Shown here: piece by piece, positions 35,665 through 44,895 of the stretch
How positions within the stretch are numbered: position 1 is the stretch's first letter
Layout of the letters: the number at the start of each line of letters is the position of its first letter
Assembly (NCBI GenBank): GCA_001790855.1
Contig: MGDH01000015.1
Coordinates: 21,011 to 85,010 of the forward strand
Direction: 5' to 3'
DNA from: Candidatus Schekmanbacteria bacterium RIFCSPLOWO2_02_FULL_38_14
GTDB lineage: Bacteria > Schekmanbacteria > GWA2-38-11
DNA length: 64,000 bases
Program-made: the position numbers and the translations under genes
The notes under the pieces: generated by a model
Told to the model about the DNA's origin: nothing
Databases searched by the model: none
Seen by the model: the letters and a program-made list of their open reading frames with translations, nothing else

Positions 35665-35804
35665 ACTGATTTATTAGTCCTTTCACAGTCTTTTAATCTC
35701 CGACATAAACCCGTTAAATGCCACAAAAAAACCATTTTGATATTTTTCTAAAAATCCATCAAAACATATTCCCGTCAGAGGTATCTCAGACAAGGAGGTA
35801 TTTT

Positions 35805-36077
35805 ATGAATATAGAGGCTTTAAAGGCTATTGAATTAGGAATACCTTTATGGCAGATGGCTTTCTGCGTTGCCTTGATTTCATTATTTATGTTGTTTGGT
35901 AAGGATAAACATTGTATTTCTGTTTCTCTTGTTTTTTTCCTGTACTGGGGGTTTTTCCATAACCGCATAAAGCTGCATGAACTTTTTGGCAGTTCGCCAT
36001 TCTTTATGACATCTTACATAGTCTGTGCAATAATTCTTTTTTTCCTCATCCTTATTTCATTTTTCATCAAAGAATGA
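35805..36077 (+). CDS. Small membrane protein, unknown
   Basis: A 90-residue protein I do not recognise. The start is fixed by AAGGAGG seven bases before ATG 35805. Three hydrophobic helices are visible: about residues 17-32 (LWQMAFCVALISLFML), 38-54 (CISVSLVFFLYWGFFHN) and 64-88 (FMTSYIVCAIILFFLILISF). A few charged residues (GKDKH, HNRIKLHE) lie in the loops. It follows the DksA-like gene by 140 bases and is convergent with the RHH operon. Confidence 0.65.
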   Translation: MNIEALKAIELGIPLWQMAFCVALISLFMLFGKDKHCISVSLVFFLYWGFFHNRIKLHELFGSSPFFMTSYIVCAIILFFLILISFFIKE

Positions 36078-36085
36078 AGAGTTAG

Positions 36086-36853
36086 TCAGAGCTTTCCAAC
36101 CTTCCTGATGTCTATCAGTTCTTCTTTTGGAGGGAATTTCACTATCTCGCCCATTTTCTTTTCAGTTTTTCTGATTTCAAATTTTCTCTGAACCTTCAGC
36201 GTAATCACACCATCAAAACCATTGTTGCCTGCAATAAATTCTTTAACGCTTTCAAGCTCATTCTGGCTAAATATCTTTTCTGAGATTTTTACCAGCTCGT
36301 TCATAGTATTTTTATTCAGCTTCCCAATTCCTGTCAAAGGATCATCAGTCTCATATATTTCTGCATAATCCTCAAACGTGGTTAAGTTAAAACCGGAAAC
36401 CATTTTCCCGTAAGCTGAAACAAAAGCATCTATTTTTTCTTTATGCATTTTCTTAAATTCAAATTCCATCTGTTTTCTGAGCTCTTTTTCCTGAATTTCA
36501 GCCTTCTCGTTTTTAAGTTCTATTCTTCCGTGTATGAGTTGGTAGGTGCAGGAAGCATTAACGCTCTCTCTCCATCTCCGGACGACAAAGCCCTCTCTCC
36601 CGTTTGTTGCCTCCATATAGCTTTCTTTCACCGGGTTCATATGCGGTCTGTTGCAAACCATTGAATCCCTGTTAACAATCAACTCTTCAATGCTGTGTTT
36701 TGCGTGCCTGATTATTAAATGAGTCCTGTCATTGGAATAAATTTCAACAAAGTCTTCTTCCTCTTTGCTGAATTCATATTCAGGGTAGGTATCATAAGGG
36801 GTGAAACATATTACCAAATCACACTCAATGCATCTGAAAAATCTCTCTGTCAT
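36086..36853 (-). CDS. Unknown protein in a two-gene unit with an RHH-like protein
   Basis: 255 residues, no recognised family. It begins MTERFFRCIECDLVICFTPY, with a CxxC that could bind metal. It contains the segment IIRHAKHSIEELIV and, in the middle (residues ~113-150), a highly charged helix (KNEKAEIQEKELRKQMEFEF) likely to be a coiled coil. No signal peptide or membrane span. The start overlaps the stop of the upstream RHH-like gene by 4 bases, so the two are translationally coupled. It could be a regulator, or the effector of a toxin-antitoxin-like unit; nothing in the sequence decides. Confidence 0.65.
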   Translation of the reverse strand: MTERFFRCIECDLVICFTPYDTYPEYEFSKEEEDFVEIYSNDRTHLIIRHAKHSIEELIVNRDSMVCNRPHMNPVKESYMEATNGREGFVVRRWRESVNASCTYQLIHGRIELKNEKAEIQEKELRKQMEFEFKKMHKEKIDAFVSAYGKMVSGFNLTTFEDYAEIYETDDPLTGIGKLNKNTMNELVKISEKIFSQNELESVKEFIAGNNGFDGVITLKVQRKFEIRKTEKKMGEIVKFPPKEELIDIRKVGKL

Positions 36854-37044
36854 TGTTTATTATTCTTTTGAGCAAAAGGAAGGATTTTCTGTGCCTCAAT
36901 CTTTTCTGCATGCTTTTCAAGAAATTCCCTGAATGCAAGCAGGCAGACATTGCTGAATGACCTTAATTCTCGGTCAGCATAATGCCTTATTTTCTCAATC
37001 AACTCCATATCCTTTTCACTTATATAAATAGTTACAGGTGGCAT
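36850..37044 (-). CDS. Ribbon-helix-helix-like small protein
   Basis: 64 residues. The opening PPVTIYISEKDMELIEKIRH resembles the beta-strand and first helix of Arc/MetJ-type DNA-binding proteins, followed by SFSNVCLLAFREFLEK as a second helix. An operator-like palindrome lies 23 bases upstream of the start, fitting autoregulation. The start has AAGGGGA with normal spacing. It is the first gene of a two-gene unit with 36086-36853. Confidence 0.7.
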   Translation of the reverse strand: MPPVTIYISEKDMELIEKIRHYADRELRSFSNVCLLAFREFLEKHAEKIEAQKILPFAQKNNKQ

Positions 37045-37066
37045 ATCAATCCCCTTATATTGTTAC

Positions 37067-37088
37067 ATAATATATGAGAATATATTAT
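37067..37088. promoter_or_regulatory. Operator-like palindrome upstream of the RHH operon
   Basis: ATAATATAT-GAGA-ATATATTAT, two perfect 9-base arms. It lies between the divergent RHH and glycosyltransferase genes and could also serve as a -10 region for either. Confidence 0.6.
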
Positions 37089-37171
37089 ATGATGTCAACA
37101 AAAATCTTCTTAAACCCCCGTCACAAATTCATTTGACTTCACCTTATATCTATTAGTAAAATTCAAAAATT

Positions 37172-38149
37172 ATGGCTAACAGAATTTCTGATAACATCCC
37201 TGATGTCTCCCTTTATCTTTCTGTTGTTATACCTGTTTTCAATGAAGAAGAGAGTCTCCCTCATCTTGCTGACAGGCTGCACAAATCTCTTCAGGAACTC
37301 AATAAGAAATATGAGGTGATACTTGTTGATGACGGTTCCACAGACAGCAGTGAAACAGTATTGCGGGAGATATGCAGGAATTTCCCATACTTTAAAGCCA
37401 TACGCTTTCGCAGAAACTTCGGACAGACTGCTGCCATTGCCGCAGGACTTGACCACGCAAAAGGAGAAATCATAATTACCCTTGATGCAGACCTGCAGAA
37501 TGACCCTGAAGATATACCAAACCTTCTATCCAGACTTAATGAGGGTTATGACGTGGTCAGCGGTTGGAGGAAAAACAGAAAGGATACTTTCCTTACTCGC
37601 AAGTTGCCGTCTTTTATAGCCAACTGGTTAATCGGCTATGCAACAGGAACAAAACTCCATGATTATGGATGTACCCTGAAAGCATATAAGACTGAAGTCA
37701 TAAAGGATGTCTCCTTGTACGGAGAACTCCACAGATTCATACCTGCCCTTGCAAGCCTTGAAGGTGCAATAGTGACAGAAATGCCTGTTAATCATCACGA
37801 AAGAAAATTCGGGAAAAGCAAATATAATCTTTCAAGGACACTTAATGTTATACTTGACCTCTTTACAGTCTCCTTTTTAAGAAGATATCAGACCCGCCCA
37901 ATACAGATTTTTGGGAAAATAGGAGCAATATCCTTTCTGCTGGGATTTGCCATATCCGCATATCTCTCCTTCGAAAAGATTTTTTTTGGAGCCTCTCTTG
38001 CTAACAGGCCTCTTCTCATACTGGGAGTATTATTGATTTTAGCAGGAATACAGCTTTTAAGCCTTGGCCTTATAGCAGAAATGCAAATCAGGACCTATTT
38101 TGAATCCCAGAAAAAGCCAATATACAGGATAAGGGAAATTATAGAATAG
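37172..38149 (+). CDS. Family 2 glycosyltransferase, polyprenyl-phosphate type
   Basis: Transfers a sugar from a nucleotide donor to a lipid phosphate (dolichol-phosphate-mannose synthase/ArnC/GtrB-like). The GT-A domain (~1-235) has VVIPVFNEEESLP, LVDDGSTDSS, RNFGQTAAIAAGLDHAKG and the DXD-like LDADLQNDPED. Two C-terminal helices follow (about 248-268 and 283-303) that anchor the GtrB type in the membrane. The sugar and acceptor are unknown. No clear ribosome-binding site. It diverges from the RHH operon and stands alone, 74 bases before nfeD. Confidence 0.92.
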   Translation: MANRISDNIPDVSLYLSVVIPVFNEEESLPHLADRLHKSLQELNKKYEVILVDDGSTDSSETVLREICRNFPYFKAIRFRRNFGQTAAIAAGLDHAKGEIIITLDADLQNDPEDIPNLLSRLNEGYDVVSGWRKNRKDTFLTRKLPSFIANWLIGYATGTKLHDYGCTLKAYKTEVIKDVSLYGELHRFIPALASLEGAIVTEMPVNHHERKFGKSKYNLSRTLNVILDLFTVSFLRRYQTRPIQIFGKIGAISFLLGFAISAYLSFEKIFFGASLANRPLLILGVLLILAGIQLLSLGLIAEMQIRTYFESQKKPIYRIREIIE

Positions 38150-38223
38150 AAGCAGGTGAAGATTCTGCTTGCCAATTTTCTGAAATTCACGCATAATTTT
38201 TTCAGACAAAGGAGTGTTGGCAG

Positions 38224-39510
38224 ATGAAAAAAACAATAATCCTGATTATAGTCTTCCTGCTTCTTCTGACCTTCTCGGTTCTTGAAGCAGACCAGCCTCA
38301 GATAGATGTCATAACTGTTGACGGGGTCATAAACCCTGTAACAGCAGACTTCATCACCGCTTCCATAGAAAGGGCTACAGGCGACAAGGCGGAGTGCCTG
38401 ATAATACGGCTTGATACTCCGGGCGGTCTGGTGGACTCAACAAGATTAATTATCAAAGGAATTATGGCTTCAAAAATTCCTATTGTGGTATTTGTTTCTC
38501 CAAGCGGTGCAAGGGCAGCCTCCGCGGGAGTATTCATAACCCTTGGAAGCCATGTTGCTGTAATGGCGCCAAGCACAAATATCGGAGCAGCCCATCCTGT
38601 AACCATCGATGGAGGAGGAGACAAAGACTCTGTAATGGGAGAAAAAATCGAGAACGACCTTGCTGCTTACATAAGAACAATAGCAAACAAAACAGGGAGA
38701 AACGCTGAATGGGCTGAAAAAGCTGTAAGGGAGAGCGTGTCAATCACAGAACAAAAAGCCCTTGAAGAAAAAATAATAGACTTTATTGCAAAGGACATGG
38801 ATGACCTCATTGCAAAGCTTGACAAAAGAAAAATTATAACTGCTGCCGGAGAAAAGGTGATTAAGGCAAAAAACGCAAGGGTTAACCATATTGAGATGAC
38901 CACGCCTCAGAAATTTTTCAAGGTCATAACCGACCCGAACATTGCCTATCTGCTGATGATGATAGGAATGGCTGGAATATTTTTTGAACTTAAAAGCCCG
39001 GGGCTGATTTTTCCGGGAATTGTTGGTGTCATAAGCCTGATTCTTGCTTTTTATGCCCTGCAGACTCTCCCGATAAACTATGCCGGATTGTTTCTTATCC
39101 TTTTTGCAGTACTGCTCTTCATTACAGAATTGTATGTGCCAAGTTACGGATTGCTCACAACAGGCGGAATTATTTCCCTTGTTCTTGGCTCAATGATGCT
39201 AATTGATACACCTTACCCGTTTTTAAAAGTCTCTTTAAATGTAATTCTCCCTGCCGCGCTTTCAATTGCTGCAATATTCTTCTTTCTTGTAGGAGCAATC
39301 GTAAGAGCGCATTCCAAAAAAACAACAACAGGAAAGGAAGGACTTATTGGGACAACCGGGTCCGCAGAAACTGATATAAAAAAAACAGGCACGGTTATGG
39401 TCCATGGAGAACTATGGAATGCTGTCAGCGATGAAGAGATAAACGAGAAGGAGAAGGTTAAAATAACTGGCATAAATGGTCTCTTGCTTAAAGTGGAAAA
39501 GTTGAAATAA
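38224..39510 (+). CDS. NfeD-family membrane-bound serine protease (ClpP-class)
   Basis: Long NfeD, 428 aa. After a signal peptide (to about residue 21) comes a ClpP-fold protease, with IIRLDTPGGLVDSTR and the nucleophile Ser in PSGARAASAGVFITL, then AEKAVRESVSIT bearing the presumed Lys of a Ser-Lys dyad. Several helices follow (about 235-350), then a C-terminal OB-fold (GLIGTTGSAETDIKKTGTVM) with the family ending. In archaea such proteases cleave the C-terminus of the partner stomatin. The slipin gene follows 36 bases on, the usual NfeD-stomatin pair. Confidence 0.94.
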   Translation: MKKTIILIIVFLLLLTFSVLEADQPQIDVITVDGVINPVTADFITASIERATGDKAECLIIRLDTPGGLVDSTRLIIKGIMASKIPIVVFVSPSGARAASAGVFITLGSHVAVMAPSTNIGAAHPVTIDGGGDKDSVMGEKIENDLAAYIRTIANKTGRNAEWAEKAVRESVSITEQKALEEKIIDFIAKDMDDLIAKLDKRKIITAAGEKVIKAKNARVNHIEMTTPQKFFKVITDPNIAYLLMMIGMAGIFFELKSPGLIFPGIVGVISLILAFYALQTLPINYAGLFLILFAVLLFITELYVPSYGLLTTGGIISLVLGSMMLIDTPYPFLKVSLNVILPAALSIAAIFFFLVGAIVRAHSKKTTTGKEGLIGTTGSAETDIKKTGTVMVHGELWNAVSDEEINEKEKVKITGINGLLLKVEKLK

Positions 39511-39546
39511 TTGTATTTTTTTTAAACTTTTAATGGAGGATTTTTT

Positions 39547-40299
39547 ATGAACGGAATAGTAATTTTTATTTCAATAGTCCTTCTCTACATCCTTATGTCA
39601 ATCAAAATACTGAATGAATATGAAAGAGGTGTCGTCTTCAGGCTTGGAAGAATTATCGGCGCAAAGGGACCCGGTGTCATTCTGGTCTTTCCTGTAATAG
39701 ACTCTATGATGAGGATTGACCTCAGGGTTGTAACCACTGATGTCCCGCCTCAGGATGTAATTACAAGGGATAATGTAACTGTTAAAGTCAATGCCGTGAT
39801 TTACTTCAGGGTCATTGACCCCAACAAAGCAGTTATAGAAGTAGAAAATTATCTCTATGCTACTTCCCAGCTTGCACAGACAACGCTGAGGAGCGTTTTA
39901 GGACAGTCAGAACTGGATGAACTCCTCGCCCACAGAGATAAAATAAACCAGCAGCTTCAGGCTATTCTGGACAAGCAGACAGAGCCATGGGGAATAAAGG
40001 TAACTGCAGTTGAAGTCAAGAATGTAGATTTGCCTCAGGAAATGCAGAGAGCAATTGCCAAACAGGCTGAGGCAGAAAGGGAAAGACGGGCAAAAATAAT
40101 AGCCGCCGAAGGAGAATTTCAGGCAGCTGCAAAGCTTGTGGATGCTGCAAAAATGATTCAGGAACACCCCGCAGCGCTTCAACTGCGATATCTGCAGACC
40201 CTTGTTGAGGTTTCCACAGCATCCAATAATTCAACAACAATATTCCCAATACCAATTGACCTTTTCAGACCGTTTATTGAGGGAATAAAAAAGGTATAA
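39547..40299 (+). CDS. Slipin / stomatin-like SPFH protein
   Basis: Membrane-microdomain scaffold, 250 aa. One N-terminal hydrophobic hairpin ([15 protein letters not shown]), then the SPFH domain ([40 protein letters not shown]), followed by a helical region rich in Ala/Glu/Arg ([20 protein letters not shown]) and the C-terminal oligomerisation segment. The ribosome-binding site GGAGG sits just before ATG. Together with the upstream NfeD protease it forms the conserved membrane quality-control pair. Confidence 0.95.
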   Translation: MNGIVIFISIVLLYILMSIKILNEYERGVVFRLGRIIGAKGPGVILVFPVIDSMMRIDLRVVTTDVPPQDVITRDNVTVKVNAVIYFRVIDPNKAVIEVENYLYATSQLAQTTLRSVLGQSELDELLAHRDKINQQLQAILDKQTEPWGIKVTAVEVKNVDLPQEMQRAIAKQAEAERERRAKIIAAEGEFQAAAKLVDAAKMIQEHPAALQLRYLQTLVEVSTASNNSTTIFPIPIDLFRPFIEGIKKV

Positions 40300-40330
40300 T
40301 GGGGTTTTTTGAGTATTTGGTTGCGTTAAA

Positions 40331-40465
40331 TCCGAAACTCAAAATCCTAAATTCCCTGCCTGTCCGCAGACAGGTAAACAATATCAAATGGCAAAAATCC
40401 AAAATTGAAAACATTTTGAACATTTGAATTTAGGATTTGTTTGGGATTTAGATATTAGAATTTAG
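40331..40465. repeat. AAATCCTAAATT/GAATTTAGGATTT inverted island, reaching into cobB
   Basis: Left text AATCCGAAACTCAAAATCC and right text GAATTTAGGATTTGTTTGGG with GAATTTAGGATTTT are inverted relatives. A CCTGCCT-type palindrome (40355-40374) is inserted in the left part. The right end encodes the last codons and stop of cobB. Confidence 0.7.
40355..40374. repeat. CCTGCCT/AGACAGG palindrome, copy 3
   Basis: CCTGCCTGTCCGCAGACAGG, stem CCTGYCTG with loop TCCG. Confidence 0.8.
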
Positions 40466-41197
40466 GATTTTATTTAACTTCTCCACAAGCTCTGGCAGGA
40501 TTTCTCCAGCCCTGCCCATTACAGAGTAATCAACAAGGTCGGATATCGGAGTAGGATCCCTGTTTATTTCAACAACGCAGGCGCTGTTCTCCTTTGCAAT
40601 CATTGCAAAGGAAGCAGCAGGCTGGACAAGAGCAGAGGTTCCAACTGAAAAAAAGAGCTCACATTTCTCTATTGCCTCATAGGATATTTTTATGTCTTCT
40701 GAATCAAGAGACTCACCAAACCATACTATGTGAGGCCTGAGCATTTTTCCGCATTCACACATTGGCGGAATATCTTTCAGTGGAACTTCAATGTTTTCCG
40801 AAACCCTTTCTTCCCCTGTACATCTCACTCTCCAGATATTTCCGTGTATTTCCCTCAGGTTTTTGCTTCCGGCTTTTACGTGCAGTCCGTCAACATTCTG
40901 CGTTATTAGTAAAAAATCAGGATAAACAGTCTCAAGCTTGGCAATTGCATAATGCCCTGGATTTGGCAGGCATTTGGAAATTATCTGCCTTCTCCAGTCA
41001 TACCATTCCCATACAAGCCTTGGATCTCTTGCAAAAGCGTATGGTGTTGCAAGCTCTTCAGCCATGTATTTTCTCCATAGCCCGTCTTCGCCCCTGAATG
41101 TTGGAACCCCGCTCTCAGCAGAAATGCCTGCCCCTGTCAGAACAACAACCGATTTTGCTCTCCTGCATCTTTCAATCAACTCTCTTGAAAATTCCAT
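40448..41197 (-). CDS. cobB: Sirtuin, NAD-dependent protein deacylase (class III, SIRT5/CobB-like)
   Basis: Removes acyl groups from lysines using NAD. NAD-binding GAGISAESGVPTFRGEDGLW, catalytic His in LREIHGNIWRVRC and LITQNVDGLHVKAG are present; MCECGKMLRPHIVWFGE supplies part of the zinc site. The Y-x-x-R signature in WEWYDWRRQI is the one that favours succinyl/malonyl/glutaryl lysine over acetyl-lysine. The ATG at 41197 follows AGGAAAGGGG; an upstream TTG is less likely. The last residues (KILNSNI) and the stop codon are encoded by the right end of a dispersed repeat, so the natural C-terminus has probably been replaced. Confidence 0.94.
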   Translation of the reverse strand: MEFSRELIERCRRAKSVVVLTGAGISAESGVPTFRGEDGLWRKYMAEELATPYAFARDPRLVWEWYDWRRQIISKCLPNPGHYAIAKLETVYPDFLLITQNVDGLHVKAGSKNLREIHGNIWRVRCTGEERVSENIEVPLKDIPPMCECGKMLRPHIVWFGESLDSEDIKISYEAIEKCELFFSVGTSALVQPAASFAMIAKENSACVVEINRDPTPISDLVDYSVMGRAGEILPELVEKLNKILNSNI

Positions 41198-41246
41198 CCC
41201 CTTTCCTTTCAAACAATTTCAAATTTTCAATTTTCAATTTAAAATT

Positions 41247-42083
41247 CTATTCCTCCTTCTCAATCTCCATCTTTCCATTCACTATCTTCAGATATCCCAT
41301 TCTCGCCCTGATATCGTGTTCAAAAATCAAAAGCCATTTCTTTGCCAAAGCCTGATTCAATATCTTTTTTTTCATTTCAATTGACTCTTCAGGGAAAAGG
41401 TCATATCCCATTCCCCACGTTATTGGAAGATGAGAAATGGTCGGAACTAAATCTGCGAGATAAAAAGCCTTTCCCCCTTCGCTTTCAATGAGTACTGACT
41501 GATGATGCCTGTTGTGTCCCGGGGTTTTCATAACCCTTATCCCCTCTTCAACCGTCTCATCATCATACAAAAATTCTACCCTCTTATGCTCCATTAACGG
41601 CAAAAAATTTTCCCTGAGATAACTCCCCCTTGTCCTCTCACCGGCATTTAGCGCATCATCCCATTCCCCCCTTTGTATAAAATATTTTGCCTTTGGAAAT
41701 GCGGGTATAATTTTTCCGCCTTCCGAAATCACAGTATTTCCACCAGCATGGTCAAAGTGAAGATGGGTGTTAATCACAATATCAATGTCTGATGGTGAAA
41801 TGTTTAATTCTGAAAGGGATTTTGCCAGATTTTTATCTTTGTTTATCCCGTAAATCTCATAATGCTTTTTATCCCATTTATCCCCTATCCCTGTATCAAC
41901 AAGAATATTTCTGTTTCCTGTTCTGATTAAAAGCGGATTCAAACCGCAGGTTATGCGGTTTTTCTCATCAGGAGTTTCTTTTTTCTCCCATAAAACCTTT
42001 GGCACAATGCCGAACATTGCACCGCCATCAAGCTTAAAAGTTCCGTCAGACAGAGAAAAGATTTCAAATTTACCAAACTTCAT
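41247..42083 (-). CDS. MBL-fold metallo-hydrolase
   Basis: Zinc-dependent hydrolase of the metallo-beta-lactamase fold, 278 aa. The metal motif HxHxDH is in INTHLHFDHAGG, with later ligands in KTPGHNRHHQSV and the Asp of YLADLVPT. The N-terminal pattern (FGKFEIFSLSDGTFKLDGGAMFG) is like quorum-quenching lactonase-type relatives, but many family members have unrelated substrates, so function is open. Start at ATG 42083; an ATG 12 bases earlier sits directly on AAGGA and would lack spacing. It is followed 50 bases on by cobB and may share its message. Confidence 0.88.
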   Translation of the reverse strand: MKFGKFEIFSLSDGTFKLDGGAMFGIVPKVLWEKKETPDEKNRITCGLNPLLIRTGNRNILVDTGIGDKWDKKHYEIYGINKDKNLAKSLSELNISPSDIDIVINTHLHFDHAGGNTVISEGGKIIPAFPKAKYFIQRGEWDDALNAGERTRGSYLRENFLPLMEHKRVEFLYDDETVEEGIRVMKTPGHNRHHQSVLIESEGGKAFYLADLVPTISHLPITWGMGYDLFPEESIEMKKKILNQALAKKWLLIFEHDIRARMGYLKIVNGKMEIEKEE

Positions 42084-42104
42084 ATGTGTGACCATTCCTT
42101 AAAA

Positions 42105-42262
42105 CGGGTTCAAGGGGTCTAGGGGTTAAGGATTCAGGATAACTTAAAGTTCAAAGTTTGAAGTTTTGAACTGTAGTTTTTAGCTTTGCATTTTAAGTTT
42201 TTAATTTTTTACACTTGCTCCTACCCTCTTGAACCCTCGACCCCTTGAATCCTTGAACCCTT
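42105..42262. repeat. IVP-type inverted arms without a gene
   Basis: Left arm (42105-42140) ACGGGTTCAAGGGGTCTAGG with GGTTAAGGATTCAGG; right arm (42223-42262) CTTGAACCCTCGACCCC with TTGAATCCTTGAACCC. The ~80 bases between are AT-rich degenerate text (AAAGTTCAAAGTTTGAAG) with no S23/IVP coding. The arm sequence matches that around the pseudogene at 31814. Confidence 0.7.
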
Positions 42263-44637
42263 TACATCACTGTCTCCACCCACACCCTAAATCCGTCCGT
42301 TCTTAATGTTACTGCTCCGTTTATATCTGTTCTGTATATTTTTGCACCTGATTTTTTGTAATCTTCCAGTGTTTGCTCTGAAGGATGGCCAAAAGGGTTG
42401 TTGGCTCCAACAGAAATCACAGCTATTTCTGGTGAAACTTTTTTTATTAATTCAGAATTTCCAGAAACCTTCCCTCCGTGATGGGGTACTTTGATAACAG
42501 TACTTTTAATATCTGCATCCCTTAGTATTATATCCTCTATTGCCTCTTTTTCAATATCTCCTGAAAAAAGAATCTTGACCTTTTTGTATATGACCTGAAA
42601 GACAAGCGACTGGTTATTCATATTCTTCCAAAACCCGTTTTTTCTGTCACATAGTTTTTCAGAAGGATTTAAAAAACGGATTGATATGTCTTTGCCAATT
42701 TTAAACTCTTCTCCGCTCATAATCCTTTTTTGAGGAATATTTCCTTTCTGAATTTTTTCCTTGATTAAAGAATAATTTAAACTGCGGTTATCTGTTGCGC
42801 ATCCTTCCCGGAAATTTTTTACTTTAAAATTATCAAGCACTGCCTTAATCCCGTTCATATGGTCCGGATGCGGATGGGTAAGAATGAGATAGTCTATGGT
42901 TTTAATCCTGCTGAAGAAAAGATAGGGAGCAACAACCTGCCCTCCCACATCAAACCTGTCATCGCGAGTGCCTCCTCCGTCAACAAGCGCGGTTTTTCCG
43001 TCAGGAAATCTTATAAAGACAGAATCGCCTTCTCCAACATCCATAAAGGTTATTCTCATTTCATCAGAACCAAATGACGGAAAAATGTTTGTGAAGAAAC
43101 TGCATGTCAGAATGACTGCAAGAAAAATCAAAACAGTCTGCGCCATTTTTCTCCCTTTTGAATAAACAATGAGGAATATCAAAATATAAAATAACGATAT
43201 TTCAATAAAACCCGGAGTAAAAACCCTGATATAAGAGAATGGCAGCCTGCTGAAATATTCAACGACTTCAAGCATTGATGAAAGCATCAAATCCAGCGCC
43301 CTGACAACATAAAACAACGGCATTGAAGGAATACTTGCGCAAAATAAAAAGAAAATCCCTGTCCCGAAAATTAAACTCGCAATGGGAACAGCAACAAAAT
43401 TCGCAAGAACCCCGGTAAGAGAGATGCTATTAAAATAAAAAGCTAAAACCGGAGTAACACCAATCTGTGCCGACAGGGATGCTGAAACAAGCCCTCTCAT
43501 ATACCTGAAGGGTATGAATTTCAGAACATTATTAAACTTTGGTGTGAGGTAGATTATAAAAAAAGTAGCAGCAAAGGTAAGGATGAATCCAACATCAAAA
43601 ACTGCATTTGGTTCAATCACAAGGATTACAAAAGCAGCAATGCAGAGCGTGTTATAAATTTCATTTTCTCTCCTTATGATTACTGAAACAAAATAAACTG
43701 CTGTCATTATCATTGCCCTTTTAACAGAAGGCTGCATTCCTGCTAATACAGAATAAAACACAACAGCAATTATTGATGGAAATGATGCAATTGAGGGTTT
43801 AAAGCCAATTATTCTGAAAAGCATATAGAATATAAAGCCCACAAGCCCGATATTGAAGCCTGAAATGGCAAAAATATGGTATGTTCCTGAGCGCTTGAAT
43901 GTCTTTTCTATTTCTTCAGTTAAGCTGCTTCTTTCTCCAAAAAGTGTTGCAACAAGCATTGAGGAATTGGGAGTAACAAAATTCCCATTGATTCTATCTA
44001 TTAAAAATTTTCTCCAGTCATAAACCCACTCAAGGAAAGGATTTCCGGCGCCTTTGATTTTATCAGCTATGAAAAGGTCATTTTTTATTCTTGCAATAAC
44101 AAGTATTCCTTTGGATTTTAAAAACTTCTGGTAATCAAATCCTCCCGGATTTTTGTACCCTCTTGGAACTACCAGCCTTGCATAGACCTTCAGCCTGTCT
44201 CCGTAATCTACATTGCCCCCGCCTTTGTATATATTTGCTTGAACCATGCCTGTAACAGCAAATATTTTATCTTTTTTCTCCAGTCTTTCTGCTTCAAGGA
44301 TAAAGGAAGTCCTGTCCTTGTGTTCTTCCGGGATAGAAACAACTGTTCCGGAAAGTAAAGCATCTTCTCCAGAGGTAATCTTGTGAACTATATGATTTAT
44401 TGGAATTAAATCGTTTGAAAGAAAACTATAAAAACAGCCAACAGCAAAAGCGAGAAGCATTAAAAATATTTTTACTGATTTTTTGTACTTTAAGCCAAGG
44501 ATTCCTGAAAGAAAAATAACTGACAGGATACAGGTATATGAGAATAAATCATTGAACACTGGAAATATGCGGCTAAAAATAAGCCCGGATAGAAAAGGAA
44601 AAAATGTTATTGTTATTGGTCTTCTTAGTTTCTGCAT
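42262..44637 (-). CDS. comEC: ComEC/Rec2 DNA-internalisation protein
   Basis: Inner-membrane channel for single-stranded DNA in natural transformation, 791 aa. The N-terminal part has two helices and a soluble DUF4131-like/OB region (~60-200). The central competence domain (~225-510) starts GERSSLTEEIEKTFKRSGTYHIFAISGFNIG, given here as family landmarks GERSSL and FAISGFN. The C-terminal MBL domain (~530-785) has LILTHPHPDHMNG, a D in ILFSGDIEKEA and VPHHGGKVSG. All three parts are present, so the protein looks complete. comEA is 2 kb away on the same strand, but the two are not adjacent. Confidence 0.95.
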   Translation of the reverse strand: MQKLRRPITITFFPFLSGLIFSRIFPVFNDLFSYTCILSVIFLSGILGLKYKKSVKIFLMLLAFAVGCFYSFLSNDLIPINHIVHKITSGEDALLSGTVVSIPEEHKDRTSFILEAERLEKKDKIFAVTGMVQANIYKGGGNVDYGDRLKVYARLVVPRGYKNPGGFDYQKFLKSKGILVIARIKNDLFIADKIKGAGNPFLEWVYDWRKFLIDRINGNFVTPNSSMLVATLFGERSSLTEEIEKTFKRSGTYHIFAISGFNIGLVGFIFYMLFRIIGFKPSIASFPSIIAVVFYSVLAGMQPSVKRAMIMTAVYFVSVIIRRENEIYNTLCIAAFVILVIEPNAVFDVGFILTFAATFFIIYLTPKFNNVLKFIPFRYMRGLVSASLSAQIGVTPVLAFYFNSISLTGVLANFVAVPIASLIFGTGIFFLFCASIPSMPLFYVVRALDLMLSSMLEVVEYFSRLPFSYIRVFTPGFIEISLFYILIFLIVYSKGRKMAQTVLIFLAVILTCSFFTNIFPSFGSDEMRITFMDVGEGDSVFIRFPDGKTALVDGGGTRDDRFDVGGQVVAPYLFFSRIKTIDYLILTHPHPDHMNGIKAVLDNFKVKNFREGCATDNRSLNYSLIKEKIQKGNIPQKRIMSGEEFKIGKDISIRFLNPSEKLCDRKNGFWKNMNNQSLVFQVIYKKVKILFSGDIEKEAIEDIILRDADIKSTVIKVPHHGGKVSGNSELIKKVSPEIAVISVGANNPFGHPSEQTLEDYKKSGAKIYRTDINGAVTLRTDGFRVWVETVM

Positions 44638-44674
44638 AATTTTCTTAAGTCTATAATAGCAAAGCTTTGCTTTG

Positions 44675-44693
44675 CCTGCCTACCGCAGGCAGG
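44675..44693. repeat. CCTGCCT/AGGCAGG palindrome, copy 4
   Basis: CCTGCCTACCGCAGGCAGG, preceded by GCAAAGCTTTGC, a second palindrome. The rest of 44638-44895 is degenerate text (TTTTCACTATTCACTTCACTG) without a gene. Confidence 0.85.
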
Positions 44694-44895
44694 CATCTAC
44701 TTTTCACTATTCACTTCACTGATTCCGAATCCATCACTCCCAACGATTCCTGACCCATCACTTCCAACTTGTTCAGAAACAGCAATTTCACAGCCATCAG
44801 CCTTTTAAGTAGACTTTAACAGATTTTGATGATATAAGAAAACTAATTTTTAAATTTAATCTGTGTAATCAAATAATAATTTTCAGGAGAAACTA

